DNA of 64,000 nucleotides from an uncultured Paracoccaceae bacterium (GCA_947493335.1 CANLQO010000002.1:248001-312000), one strand, 5' to 3'. Numbered from the stretch's first letter, positions 7,644 through 16,693 are shown. The notes: generated from the sequence alone by a model not told the origin. Numbers and translations are program-made.

Positions 7644-8822
7644 ATGCTATTGCCAGATCAGATTGACATTGATGCGCCGATTCCTCGCTTGTCCCGCCGT
7701 TTGCGTCTGGGCGTAGTCGGTGGTGGCCGCATTGCAGGGATGCAGGCCATGGCCGCACGGATGACTGACCGCTGGGAAGTTGTCGCCGGGGCGTTCTCGT
7801 CCGACCCGGCCCGTGCCAAAGCGGCGGCGACAAGTTGGTATCTTCCAAAGGATCGCTGTTACGCTTCGTTCTCTGTGATGGCCGCTGCCGAAGCGGCCAG
7901 AGACGATGGCGTTGACGCGGTGATGATCACGACGCCAAACCACCTGCATTTCGACTGCGCGAAAGCATTCCTGCAGGCCGGGATTGACGTGCTTTGTGAT
8001 AAGCCGTTGACCAACGATGTGGCCGAGGCGGAAGCCCTTGCAAAGCTGGTGGATCAGACCGGCTGCGTCTTTGGCGTCTCTTATGTCATGTCTTGCTTTC
8101 CGATGATCCGGCAGGCGCGCGAAATCGTGGCAGAGGGCAGGATCGGCAAGATCAACCAAATCCATGTCGAGTTCTTGCAGGACTGGATGACGCCCGAAGG
8201 TGTGGCCGACGCCCCTCATGTGAAATGGCGGCTTGATCCGGCCAAGTCGGGCAAGACAAGCTGTGTTGGCGACATCGGCACGCACGCGGCGCATCTGGCG
8301 AGCTTTGTCAGTCACCTCCCCCTGACTGCACTTCGCGCCGAATTTCACGTTTGCGGTGCGCCAAAGCAGTTAGAAGATACCTTCTTCGCCTGGACCCGTC
8401 ATGGTGATGTACCGGGGACGCTCATGGCCACACGGCTCGCACCCGGTAATCGCGGCGGCTTGCGGCTCCGCGTCTTTGGCTCTGAAGGGGGGCTGGAATG
8501 GGGTTTGGAAGACTGCGACCGGTTAAAGTTCAACCGGTTTGGGGAACCCGACCGTGTCATCAGCCGTGGCCACGGGCATGGGGTTTCGTCTGCCACAGAA
8601 AGGCTTGTCCGATCCGCACGGGGCTTTCCCGAAGGGATTATCGAAGCGTGGGGCAATCTTTATACCGAATTCGCCATGGCCGTGGCCGCCCGCCTTGATG
8701 GGCGCGAGCTGCCCGACGGTTGGCTTGGCATGCCACGCGTTGCCGATGGGGCCGAAGGCGTGCGGTTCATTGCTGCCAGTGTGCAGTCGAATGAGGCTGG
8801 CGGCACTTGGGTGAGAATCTGA
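7644..8822 (+). CDS. Gfo/Idh/MocA family oxidoreductase
   Basis: 392 residues. The Rossmann motif GVVGGGRIAGMQAM lies at about residues 28-41 behind a 20-residue leader that is not a signal peptide. The catalytic lysine motif is DKP (CDKPLTND, Lys120), and the canonical GDIGTHAAHLASF segment supplies the family Asp/His pair, unlike the neighbouring dehydrogenase at 5800. The two enzymes are therefore likely to act on different substrates or positions. It is the last gene of the first transcription unit: a 75-bp AT-rich gap with a second operator follows. The spacing of 3 bp to the preceding gene fits co-transcription. Confidence 0.88.
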   Translation: MLLPDQIDIDAPIPRLSRRLRLGVVGGGRIAGMQAMAARMTDRWEVVAGAFSSDPARAKAAATSWYLPKDRCYASFSVMAAAEAARDDGVDAVMITTPNHLHFDCAKAFLQAGIDVLCDKPLTNDVAEAEALAKLVDQTGCVFGVSYVMSCFPMIRQAREIVAEGRIGKINQIHVEFLQDWMTPEGVADAPHVKWRLDPAKSGKTSCVGDIGTHAAHLASFVSHLPLTALRAEFHVCGAPKQLEDTFFAWTRHGDVPGTLMATRLAPGNRGGLRLRVFGSEGGLEWGLEDCDRLKFNRFGEPDRVISRGHGHGVSSATERLVRSARGFPEGIIEAWGNLYTEFAMAVAARLDGRELPDGWLGMPRVADGAEGVRFIAASVQSNEAGGTWVRI

Positions 8823-8831
8823 TAATTGATG

Positions 8832-8860
8832 ATTTACAAAATATCTGACATTTTGTAAAT
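8832..8860. promoter_or_regulatory. Palindromic operator, second copy, upstream of the isomerase-like gene
   Basis: A 29-bp inverted repeat. The left arm ATTTACAAAATATC and right arm GACATTTTGTAAAT pair at 13 of 14 positions around a central T. Its core (8837-8855) matches the site at 123-141 at 17 of 19 positions. It ends 37 bp before the next start codon, in the only sizeable gap between 3.1 and 13.0 kb. The shared sequence links the two transcription units to one regulator, whose gene is not in the window. Confidence 0.72.
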
Positions 8861-8897
8861 AATAGGAGAATAGTGACTCGGTCCGGGGAGGCCACCC

Positions 8898-9776
8898 ATG
8901 TCAGATGTCCAGCAAGCCGACCGAAGCGAGCCGCTTTTTTCCCTTGCCCATCTGACGTTGATTAACTGCACCCCGGCGGAACTGGTCTACGTCGCAGCAC
9001 GCGCTGGGTACGATGCCGTAAGCCCGCGCCTGATTTCCATGAACGTCCCCGGGGAATTCGCCCATTCTGCGTTGGACAAAGCGCAGGTGCAGGCCACGAA
9101 AACGGCACTTGAAACCACGGGGCTTCAGGTGCTGGATATCGAACTGGCCCGGATCACCGAAGACTGCGACCCGCGCGATTTTGAGGCGGCGCTTGAGCTT
9201 GGTGGAGAACTGGGCGCGCGTCACATGATCATGTCGGCCTGGACTACGCGGCGGGACGACCGGAATTTTCTGTTGGATGTCTATGCCGAGACCTGCGATC
9301 TGGCGGCGCCCTTTGGCCTGACAATCGACCTGGAGTTTCCGTCATTCTCGCGCCTCAGAACGCTGGACGAAGTGCTTGATATCGTGCGCGCCGCCGACCG
9401 GCCCAACGGTGGCATCCTGGTGGACACACTTTATCTGCATCTCAGCCGTGTCGATCTTGGTGAACTTTTGCATGTCCCGCCTGAGTGGCTGCATTTCCTG
9501 CACATCTCTGACTGCTTGCCCGGCATTGCCGACACGCGCGAGGGCATGATCCAGCTGGCACGTGACGCACGACTTTATCCCGGCGAAGGGTGGATCGACT
9601 TTGCCGGCATCATCGAGCGTTGCCCGCCAATGAATTATTCCATCGAACTGCCCAACCAGAGCCGGGTTGTGGAACTTGGTTACGAAGAACACGCCCGCCG
9701 CTGCCTGACACACGCCAAACAGACATTCGGCGCAGCCCGTTCCAAACGCCGGGTTTCCGCGCCACTCGCGGCCTGA
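8898..9776 (+). CDS. Sugar phosphate isomerase/epimerase family protein (xylose-isomerase-like TIM barrel)
   Basis: 292 residues. A single TIM-barrel domain of the AP-endonuclease-2/xylose-isomerase-like superfamily. The four expected divalent-metal ligands are all visible: Glu in IDLEFPSF, Asp in LVDTLYLH, His in LHISDC and Glu in YSIELPN. This contrasts with the degenerate barrel of the fusion protein at 3112, so this protein may carry out the isomerase or dehydratase step in the locus. The ATG follows GGGGAGGCCACCC. It opens the second transcription unit behind the operator at 8832-8860 and is followed by the aldehyde dehydrogenase after 35 bp. Confidence 0.83.
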   Translation: MSDVQQADRSEPLFSLAHLTLINCTPAELVYVAARAGYDAVSPRLISMNVPGEFAHSALDKAQVQATKTALETTGLQVLDIELARITEDCDPRDFEAALELGGELGARHMIMSAWTTRRDDRNFLLDVYAETCDLAAPFGLTIDLEFPSFSRLRTLDEVLDIVRAADRPNGGILVDTLYLHLSRVDLGELLHVPPEWLHFLHISDCLPGIADTREGMIQLARDARLYPGEGWIDFAGIIERCPPMNYSIELPNQSRVVELGYEEHARRCLTHAKQTFGAARSKRRVSAPLAA

Positions 9777-9811
9777 CCTTGAAACATCCAAGCCTTGAGA
9801 GGAAGCCGTGA

Positions 9812-11221
9812 ATGGCACGTGAGTTGACAGAAGACGAAAAGGCCCATGCGCATGACCTGCTGGCGCGCGCCCGCGCCGCCCAGTCCCAGATCGAAGACTG
9901 GACGCAGGACCAATTGGACCGGCTAAGTCAGGCGATTGCGTGGTACGCCGGAAACGAGAAAACGTTCACCCGGCTGGCCGAACAGGGCGTGGATGAAAGC
10001 GGTATCGGCGACCGCAACGGCCGCCCTGCAAAGCGTTTCAAGATCCAGATGGTATTGCGCGATGTGTTGCGCACGCCGTCTACTGGCATCGTCGACGTGG
10101 ACGAAGCAAAGGGACTGGTAAGATACGCAAAGCCGGTGGGTGTCATCGCGTCGCTCATCCCGATGACCAACCCGGCGATGACGCCGCCAGTGACGGGCGT
10201 ATCCTCGGCGAATGCGCGCAACGCGGTGATCTTTTCGCCTCATCCGCGCACGGCGCAAACAACGTGGGAGATGACCGAAGTGATGCGCGCCGCTTGCCGC
10301 GCTGCCGGTGCGCCAGAGGACCTTTTCCAGGCGATCCGCAAACCGTCGATCCCCCTGACGCAATATCTGATGAAAATCTGCGACCTGACCTTGGCCACAG
10401 GCGGCAAACCAATGGTGGAGGCTGCCTATTCCAGCGGCAAGCCTGCCTACGGTGTCGGCGCGGGCAACTCTTCAATCGTCATTGATGAGACCGCGGATAT
10501 CGAGATTGCTGCCCGGAACACGCGCATCTCCAAGACATCTGACTTCGGCTCGGGATGTTCGGCCGATGGCAACATCATCATTCAGCGGTCGATCTACGAC
10601 CGGATGGTGCAGGCGCTGATCGACGAGGGCGGCTATCTCTGTTCGCCCGAAGAAAAGGCGCTGCTAGAGGCGGCGATGTGGGACGAAAAGGGCAACCGCA
10701 CTTTCCCGACCATCGCCTGCCGCCCACAGCAAACCGCAGACGTAGCGGGTTTCTCGATCCCCCAGGATCGCAAGTTCCTGATGGTGGAAAATCAGGGCCA
10801 GATCGGGCCAGAGCACAAATTCTCAAAAGAGAAGCTGACGACCCTGATGGCGCTTTATCACTTCGCGACCTTCGACGATGCGCTCGAAACGGTCGCGGCG
10901 ATCTACAACACGGGCGGGAAGGGCCATTCCTGCGGTATCTACAGCCATAACGATGAGAATATCGACCGGCTGGCGCGTCTGGCACCGGTCAGCCGGATGA
11001 TGGTCCGCCAGCCACAATCAAAGGCCAATGCAGGCGCCTGGACCAACGGGATGCCAATGACCTCCAGCCTCGGATGTGGCGTCTGGGGTGGCAACATCAC
11101 AAACGAGAACGTCACCATGAAACACATGATGAATTACACCTGGGTCAGCCGTCCGATCCCAGAGGATCGCCCCTCAGAAGAAGAACTGTTCGGTGAATTC
11201 TACGGACAAGAGGTCGCGTGA
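9812..11221 (+). CDS. CoA-acylating-type aldehyde dehydrogenase
   Basis: 469 residues. An aldehyde dehydrogenase superfamily protein of the shorter, CoA-acylating branch (related to the AdhE N-terminal domain, EutE and sulfoacetaldehyde dehydrogenase SauS). The nucleophile is Cys249 in FGSGCSADGN. The N-terminal ALDH portion includes VGVIASLIPMTNPAMTPP, typical of the acylating group. The reaction expected is aldehyde + NAD(P)+ + CoA to acyl-CoA. GAGGAAGCC precedes the ATG. The stop overlaps the next start by 1 bp (TGATG), so it is coupled to the ThDP enzyme, which could supply its aldehyde. The SauS resemblance alone does not show a sulfonate substrate. Confidence 0.82.
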   Translation: MARELTEDEKAHAHDLLARARAAQSQIEDWTQDQLDRLSQAIAWYAGNEKTFTRLAEQGVDESGIGDRNGRPAKRFKIQMVLRDVLRTPSTGIVDVDEAKGLVRYAKPVGVIASLIPMTNPAMTPPVTGVSSANARNAVIFSPHPRTAQTTWEMTEVMRAACRAAGAPEDLFQAIRKPSIPLTQYLMKICDLTLATGGKPMVEAAYSSGKPAYGVGAGNSSIVIDETADIEIAARNTRISKTSDFGSGCSADGNIIIQRSIYDRMVQALIDEGGYLCSPEEKALLEAAMWDEKGNRTFPTIACRPQQTADVAGFSIPQDRKFLMVENQGQIGPEHKFSKEKLTTLMALYHFATFDDALETVAAIYNTGGKGHSCGIYSHNDENIDRLARLAPVSRMMVRQPQSKANAGAWTNGMPMTSSLGCGVWGGNITNENVTMKHMMNYTWVSRPIPEDRPSEEELFGEFYGQEVA

Positions 11222-13026
11222 TGCCGGACGGAAAAACAATCAGCAAACTGGACGGCAAAACCGTCGCGGAACATATCGTCGACGCCCTTGAACGGCGGGA
11301 CGTTAAACACGTCTTTGGCCTGTGCGGACACACGAACATCGCCGTGCTGGCCGCTTTGGCGGATAGCCCTATCGACTTCATCACTGTGCGGCACGAGCAA
11401 ATCGCAAGCCACGCCGCCGATGCCTATGCCCGCGTGCAAGGCCGCGCATCGGTGGTGCTGTCGCACCTCTCCCCCGGCCTGACAAACTGCGCCACAGGCG
11501 TCGCCAACGCCGCCTTGGATTGCATCCCGATGGTGGTGATCGCGGGTGATATCCCCACGCACTACTACGGCAAGCATCCGCATCAAGAGGTCAACCTGCA
11601 CGCGGATGCAGCCCAGTGGGAGATTTATCGCCCCTTCGTCAAACGCGCTTGGCGCGTGGATCGTGCCGACCTGATGGCCGAAATCCTGGAAAAGGCCTTT
11701 CATCTTGCTGAAAGCGGCCAACCAGGCCCGGTTCTGGTGAATGTGCCGATGGACATCTTCAGCGAAGTGATCCCGTCGGACAGCTTTGACCGGGTTGCAA
11801 AGAACACCAAAGCACTCGTCAAGCCTTCGCTCGACGACGAAACAGCGGCCCGGATTGTGAGTGATCTGGCAGCCGCCAGGGATCCCGTCGCGTATATTGG
11901 CGGCGGGATCCTGCTTGCGCAGGCCTCTGCCGAGATGGAGGCCTTTGCCGAACATATGGGCCTGCCCATTGCGCATTCGCTGATGGGCAAAGGTGCCGTG
12001 CGCGATGACCACCCTCTTGTGATGGGCATGACCGGGTTCTGGGGTACAGAGCTGGTGAACCAGACCTGTTTGAATGCAGATTGCGTCTTTGCCGTGGGTA
12101 CGCGGTTCAAAGAGGCCGATTGTTCCAGTTGGTATCCCGGATACACTTTCAACATCGCTGCGAAGGGAAATGATACCAAGGTCATCCACATCGACATCGA
12201 GCCACAAGAAATCGGTCGCAACTACCCGACCGAGATCGGCGTGGTTGCGGATGCCAAGGCTGCACTGCGCGTTCTGCTGCGAGTGGCGAAAGACATGTAT
12301 CCAAAGGGCTTCGACCGGGCCGAAAAGAAGGCCGAGATCGCGGCGTTCCGCGAAAACTTCAAGGCCTCCAATCTCGAGATGCAGACATCTGCCGCCTTCC
12401 CGATGATGCCAGAGCGTATTCTGGCCGATACACGCAAGGCGCTCCCTCGCGACGCGATCATCACGACCGACGTCGGTTGGAACAAGAACGGCGTCGGTCA
12501 GCAATTCGACATCCTGACACCGGGTTCGATCCTGACACCCGGCGGCTTTGCCACGATGGGCTTTGGTCCGCCGGGGGCCATCGGGGCCAAACTTGCCGCC
12601 CCGGACAAAGTTGTCCTTAGCCTCGTTGGCGACGGCGGCTTTGGGCAAAACCCTTCTATGTTGGCAACGGCCGTCGAACTGAACCTCGGCATCGTCTGGC
12701 TGGTGATGAACAACAATGCCTTCGGAACCATCGCCGGGCTGCAAAAGGCGCATTACGGTCTGACGTATGGCACGACCTTTCCCGGCCCGCCCGCGGCACC
12801 CACCAACGGACCGTGCTATGCCGAAATCGCGCGCGCCTATGGCGCAGACGGCGTGCGGATCCGCTCCGCACAGGAATTGCTGCCCGCGTTAGAGGCCGCC
12901 ATCGGCTCTGGCCGCCCCACCGTCCTGGACGTGCCGATGATCAATAACCCGACGCCAACGACCGGGCACTGGAACATTCTGGACATCTATTCCCCGGACA
13001 AGGACGTCTCTCACGTATCGACTTAA
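11221..13026 (+). CDS. Thiamine-diphosphate-dependent enzyme (acetolactate-synthase-like)
   Basis: 601 residues from the ATG at 11221 (a GTG one codon earlier is the alternative). Three-domain ThDP enzyme: Pyr domain with the cofactor-activating Glu59 (RHEQIASHAADAYAR), a central domain, and a PP domain with the ThDP/Mg motif GDGGFGQN (from Gly470) ending in MNNNAFGT. It resembles the AHAS, glyoxylate-carboligase and 2-oxoacid-decarboxylase group. Substrate is not assigned: it could decarboxylate a 2-oxo acid to an aldehyde for the acylating dehydrogenase just upstream, or cleave a cyclic diketone as IolD does. It is the last gene of the island. Confidence 0.83.
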   Translation: MPDGKTISKLDGKTVAEHIVDALERRDVKHVFGLCGHTNIAVLAALADSPIDFITVRHEQIASHAADAYARVQGRASVVLSHLSPGLTNCATGVANAALDCIPMVVIAGDIPTHYYGKHPHQEVNLHADAAQWEIYRPFVKRAWRVDRADLMAEILEKAFHLAESGQPGPVLVNVPMDIFSEVIPSDSFDRVAKNTKALVKPSLDDETAARIVSDLAAARDPVAYIGGGILLAQASAEMEAFAEHMGLPIAHSLMGKGAVRDDHPLVMGMTGFWGTELVNQTCLNADCVFAVGTRFKEADCSSWYPGYTFNIAAKGNDTKVIHIDIEPQEIGRNYPTEIGVVADAKAALRVLLRVAKDMYPKGFDRAEKKAEIAAFRENFKASNLEMQTSAAFPMMPERILADTRKALPRDAIITTDVGWNKNGVGQQFDILTPGSILTPGGFATMGFGPPGAIGAKLAAPDKVVLSLVGDGGFGQNPSMLATAVELNLGIVWLVMNNNAFGTIAGLQKAHYGLTYGTTFPGPPAAPTNGPCYAEIARAYGADGVRIRSAQELLPALEAAIGSGRPTVLDVPMINNPTPTTGHWNILDIYSPDKDVSHVST

Positions 13027-13027
13027 C

Positions 13028-13050
13028 GTCCGGCAACAGCAGCGCCGGAC
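13028..13050 (+). terminator. Inverted repeat after the ThDP gene, possible terminator
   Basis: GTCCGGC (13028-13034) pairs with GCCGGAC (13044-13050) across a 9-nt loop, starting directly after the TAA of the ThDP gene. There is no run of T afterwards, so it is at best a weak or Rho-assisted terminator. It lies between two convergent genes. Confidence 0.35.
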
Positions 13051-13090
13051 ATTGGCGCGCGGCCAGGGCCGAAATCGAGAAGGTCCCAGA

Positions 13091-13585
13091 TCAAAACACC
13101 CCCAGCGCCAGACCGGCTGCCAGTCCGGCGCCCAGCGCTGCGCAATCTTCCAGTTGCTCATGCGTCAGGGTCTTGGGCGCCAGAATTGCCTCTGCCGTTT
13201 GCGCGTTTGTGCAGATGATCAAGGGCGGCTGCGCTTCTTTCAGACGCCAACCTGTTGCAATCCGGGCGATTTGCCGCGCCGCGCCTGTCCCATCCGAACC
13301 CGCACAGATCATCAGCGCATAGGGTCGGCCTTCGATCCGGCCCAGAAGCGGATAGTAGCAGCGATCAAAGAATTCCTTCATTTCCCCGGACATCGTGGCA
13401 AGGTTTTCAGGGCAACAGAACAAGAACCCCTTTGCCACAAGCAGATCGTCAGCCTCGGTTTCACTGGCTAACAGAAGACGCGTCCGAATTTCGGGCCGGG
13501 CGCCGGCGGCGGCCGCATCGGCCATCTGGCGGCTGCCACCGGTCCGGGAATGATAAACGATGGCAAGGCTGTTCGGTTCGTCCAT
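13091..13585 (-). CDS. Flavodoxin family protein
   Basis: 164 residues. The N-terminal AIVYHSRTGGSRQMADAAAAGA matches the flavodoxin FMN phosphate loop (T/S-x-T-G-x-S/T). A second FMN-contacting stretch with the TMSGEMKEFFDRCYYPLL helix is typical of small NAD(P)H:quinone-reductase-like flavodoxins. There is no signal peptide, so it is probably a cytoplasmic redox carrier or quinone reductase. The ATG at 13585 is preferred because AAGGA lies about 7 bp upstream; a GTG at 13603 is the alternative. It converges with the catabolic island and does not seem functionally tied to it. Confidence 0.8.
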   Translation of the reverse strand: MDEPNSLAIVYHSRTGGSRQMADAAAAGARPEIRTRLLLASETEADDLLVAKGFLFCCPENLATMSGEMKEFFDRCYYPLLGRIEGRPYALMICAGSDGTGAARQIARIATGWRLKEAQPPLIICTNAQTAEAILAPKTLTHEQLEDCAALGAGLAAGLALGVF

Positions 13586-13683
13586 TTTCTGATCCTTGGT
13601 CACGCTTGCGGATCATTGCAAGGCAAGAATAGTCCGGTGTGTCGGCGTCTCTTCGGGCGAAACGGAATAGGCCGGAACCAATT

Positions 13684-16599
13684 TCAGGCCTGCGCAGGGG
13701 GGCCGCATTCTATGAAAGCATCTGAGGGCTCAGCCGCCAGCGCATCGCGCAAATTTTCGGCCAGCGCCCTTGGTGAGCACGGCTTTTGCAGCAACGGCGC
13801 GATGACATGGCCCATTTCACGGTCGGTGTAAGCGGCGTATCCCGACATATACAGGATCGGAACATCTGGCCGCATCTTGCGCACCTCTGCCGCCAGCTCA
13901 AAGCCACTGATCCCTCCGGGCATCACAATATCGGTCAGCAAAAGATCGAAGGCCTCGCCCTCTTCAACCAGTTTCAATGCGGCCTTGCCGGAGTCCACTG
14001 ACCGGACCGTGTAACCAAAGCTGACAATCATATCCTCCAAGGCTTCACGCAGCGGTTTTTCATCCTCGGCCAGCAGGATCAATTGGCCATCACCGGCGAT
14101 GGGAACATGGCGTTCCATCGGGCCCTCGCGTTCGTCCAGATCCGACCCACGTGGCAAGATCAGGCGCATCGTCGTGCCCTGCCCCGGCTCTGTATAAATG
14201 CGCAGCTCTCCCCCCGACTGCTGAACAAATCCATAGACCATCGACAGGCCAAGCCCGGTCCCGGAATTGGTTGATTTCGTTGTGAAAAACGGGTCAAGCG
14301 CGCGGCGCTTGATCGCATCCGTCATGCCCGGACCATTGTCCGAAATCGAGAATTCCACATAACGATAGGACTGGCCGATGCCGCCCTCCTCCTGATGACG
14401 CAGCTCTGCCTCCAGCACCGTGCCGGGATAGCGATCGGCCTCGGTGTTGCGCTCTGTGCCGGGTGACCGCAGCTCTGTCACGCTGCGCGCAGCCACCGTA
14501 ATTTCGTTCCCCACCCCTTCGCGCAGGATGGCGTCACGCGCATTCAGCACAAGATTAAGCAGGGCGTTCTCCAATTGCGCATCGTCGCAAAAGACGCTCA
14601 TGTCAGGGTCATCGATGCGGAAATTGATCTTGATCGCGGACTCAATGGTCGGCCCGACCAAGACCTTAAAGTCTTCCAGCAGCTTTTCGACGCTATGAGA
14701 GCGCGACTTGCCCGGCTGACGCTTTGCAAATGACAAAAGCCGCCCCGACAATTGTGCGCCTCGTTCCACGGAATCGAGCGCGACCTTCGTGTATTCTTCC
14801 CGGCTTTTGGGGTCGTCTCCATCCGCGGCGAGTTGAACTGCATATTGGATCGTGGCAAGCAAGTTATTGAAATCATGGGCAATACCACCGGTCAATTGCC
14901 CCAGGGCGTCCAAACGGCTTGCCCGTTCGATCTGCTGCCGGTTTTGTTCTGCGTCTGATACGTCATCAATCGCCAGAACCATGCGCACAGTCGATCCCGG
15001 GTCTTCGACCCGGTTGCTGGTCAGCCGCACATACCGGCCGTCGCCGACGCCCACCCGTTCCATCAACGCGATCTCGTGGTTGAGGATTTGGCCCGCGAGC
15101 ACCCGGTTGATCGGGTCAGAGGACGCATCAAGCGGCGCCAGATTTTCGCGGTCCAGAAACGTCACATCCGGCGGTCGGTCAAAAGGGGCTGGGTCAGAGA
15201 TGCCACCCAGAAAGTGACGCGCCGGACGATTGGCCAGAATGATCCGGCCTTCCTTGTCAAAAGCGAGGATTCCGCTCGAGGCGGTATCCAGCACCGTTTC
15301 CAACCGCGTCCCAAGTTGCCGGACCTCGCTGTTGCGCATTGCCAAAGACGCATTGGCATCCCGCAAGGCTGCGGCGTTGCTTTTGAAGACCTCAAGCGCA
15401 CCATTCATCGCGCTTAACTCATCATTGCCCTCTGGAACCGCACCAACGACATCCGGCTCGTCCTTTGCGATTGCCAGAACCCGGCGGGTCAGCCGCCCGA
15501 TGCGCCGATTGAATTGTCGCTCTACCACGATCACCAACACACCGATGATCAAAAGACTGGCCAGCCCGGTAATCAGAATTGTCGCAGTCCTTGCACGCAC
15601 GACCAACGCCTGTGCCTGCTGGCTGGCCGCCACCACGTCCTGATAGGTGCCTTCTGTTTGGCCCCGCGCCAGTTCCAGCAACCCATCGGTGAGCACCTTT
15701 TGTTCGTCAAGCCCGGCCTGCCCTTCGGCACGCGCGTTCTGCAATCGGGCGATCTGATCAAATATACCATCGGTCCCCAACATGATGTCCGAGGTCGCGA
15801 TGGCCCGTTCGGCAAGTGCGGTCTGCGTCGGTCCGCGCTGTAGCTTGGCGATCTGCGTCGCAAGGTTCTGAATCACCAGCTTTGACCTGACCTGCAAGCG
15901 ATGCGGGCGTATCCCTTCAATGTTCTGGCCAATGGACGCGATGAACAGACGCTCGCCCTCTGCCGCGTCAGCGATGCTATTCAGCGTCAGCAGATCGCTG
16001 AAAGTGCGTTGCACCCTGGACGCTGTCGCGGCGTCATTGCTGGCCGCCAATGCCGAGATATCGCGATCAAGCGCGATCTTCTGCGCGACCAGCTCGGTTT
16101 CCAGCAGCGCGAGCATTGCGCCAACCTCTTCCCGGGCATCAAGGGTCTGACTTGCAAGCCTTGCTTCCGCATCCAATTGCTCAATCTGAATGTCCGCAAC
16201 TTTCGCAACCACGGCCTGATAGGCGTCAAGCTGGGTCAGGATGGCATTGGCATTTGCTGCAGCACCCCCATCAGGATCAGACAGCGCTTGTCCCAGCGCA
16301 TCTACATCGCTGATAAGCGTCCCGGTCGCAGATCGCACCTGGTCAATTCGCTGCAAGAAAGTGATGTTGCGCGCTTCGCCCGCGATCCGGTTCAATTCCC
16401 TTATCAAACGCGTTTCACGAAACTCGCTTTCGATCAGATTGCTGGACGCCTCTTCCTGCCGATCAATAAGCTGCCCAGTGGCGTAATTGACGATCGTCGG
16501 CAGAAGGATGATCAACAGCGCAACGGTGAACAGCACGAGGCGCAGTCGGGCGGCGATGCTGGAAATGCCAAGGCGTGATTGGTTCAATACCGTCTCCAT
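13684..16599 (-). CDS. Hybrid sensor histidine kinase/response regulator with a large periplasmic sensor domain
   Basis: 971 residues. One N-terminal membrane helix (about 18-42), about 300 residues of mainly helical periplasmic domain, a second helix (about 342-365), HAMP, a PAS domain (about 425-545), HisKA with phospho-acceptor His575 (GGIAHDFNN), HATPase_c with DNGPGMT and GTGLGLSMVYGFV, then a C-terminal receiver with Asp890 (LLLTDIVMPGG). The architecture is that of TorS/LuxQ-like orphan kinases. No separate output regulator is adjacent. It is divergent from a Tat-exported binding protein (start 16694), which could present a ligand to the periplasmic domain. This pairing is inference. 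Confidence 0.9.
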   Translation of the reverse strand: METVLNQSRLGISSIAARLRLVLFTVALLIILLPTIVNYATGQLIDRQEEASSNLIESEFRETRLIRELNRIAGEARNITFLQRIDQVRSATGTLISDVDALGQALSDPDGGAAANANAILTQLDAYQAVVAKVADIQIEQLDAEARLASQTLDAREEVGAMLALLETELVAQKIALDRDISALAASNDAATASRVQRTFSDLLTLNSIADAAEGERLFIASIGQNIEGIRPHRLQVRSKLVIQNLATQIAKLQRGPTQTALAERAIATSDIMLGTDGIFDQIARLQNARAEGQAGLDEQKVLTDGLLELARGQTEGTYQDVVAASQQAQALVVRARTATILITGLASLLIIGVLVIVVERQFNRRIGRLTRRVLAIAKDEPDVVGAVPEGNDELSAMNGALEVFKSNAAALRDANASLAMRNSEVRQLGTRLETVLDTASSGILAFDKEGRIILANRPARHFLGGISDPAPFDRPPDVTFLDRENLAPLDASSDPINRVLAGQILNHEIALMERVGVGDGRYVRLTSNRVEDPGSTVRMVLAIDDVSDAEQNRQQIERASRLDALGQLTGGIAHDFNNLLATIQYAVQLAADGDDPKSREEYTKVALDSVERGAQLSGRLLSFAKRQPGKSRSHSVEKLLEDFKVLVGPTIESAIKINFRIDDPDMSVFCDDAQLENALLNLVLNARDAILREGVGNEITVAARSVTELRSPGTERNTEADRYPGTVLEAELRHQEEGGIGQSYRYVEFSISDNGPGMTDAIKRRALDPFFTTKSTNSGTGLGLSMVYGFVQQSGGELRIYTEPGQGTTMRLILPRGSDLDEREGPMERHVPIAGDGQLILLAEDEKPLREALEDMIVSFGYTVRSVDSGKAALKLVEEGEAFDLLLTDIVMPGGISGFELAAEVRKMRPDVPILYMSGYAAYTDREMGHVIAPLLQKPCSPRALAENLRDALAAEPSDAFIECGPPAQA

Positions 16600-16610
16600 G
16601 GCGACAAACT

Positions 16611-16622
16611 AACGCTAGCGTT
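16611..16622. promoter_or_regulatory. 12-bp palindrome in the divergent kinase/binding-protein promoter region
   Basis: AACGCTAGCGTT is a perfect 12-bp palindrome in the 94-bp gap between the divergent histidine kinase and binding-protein genes, 12 bp upstream of the kinase start. It may be an operator. No clear promoter hexamers were found beside it. Confidence 0.3.
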
Positions 16623-16693
16623 TGAGCACTCAATTGATACTCTACAACTCATTAGGGTAAATTGCGTCCATTGAATACCCAAAGGAGCGAGCC

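Noticed and set aside
9812-13026. A sulfoacetaldehyde/taurine pathway (SauS with Xsc)
   Set aside because: The aldehyde dehydrogenase looks SauS-like, but no sulfite exporter, phosphate acetyltransferase, taurine genes or sulfonate ABC system is present. The ThDP protein is not clearly Xsc.
224-13026. A standard myo-inositol (iol) operon
   Set aside because: Functions are analogous, but IolB, IolC and a recognisable IolD are missing, and the aldehyde dehydrogenase is not of the methylmalonate-semialdehyde type.
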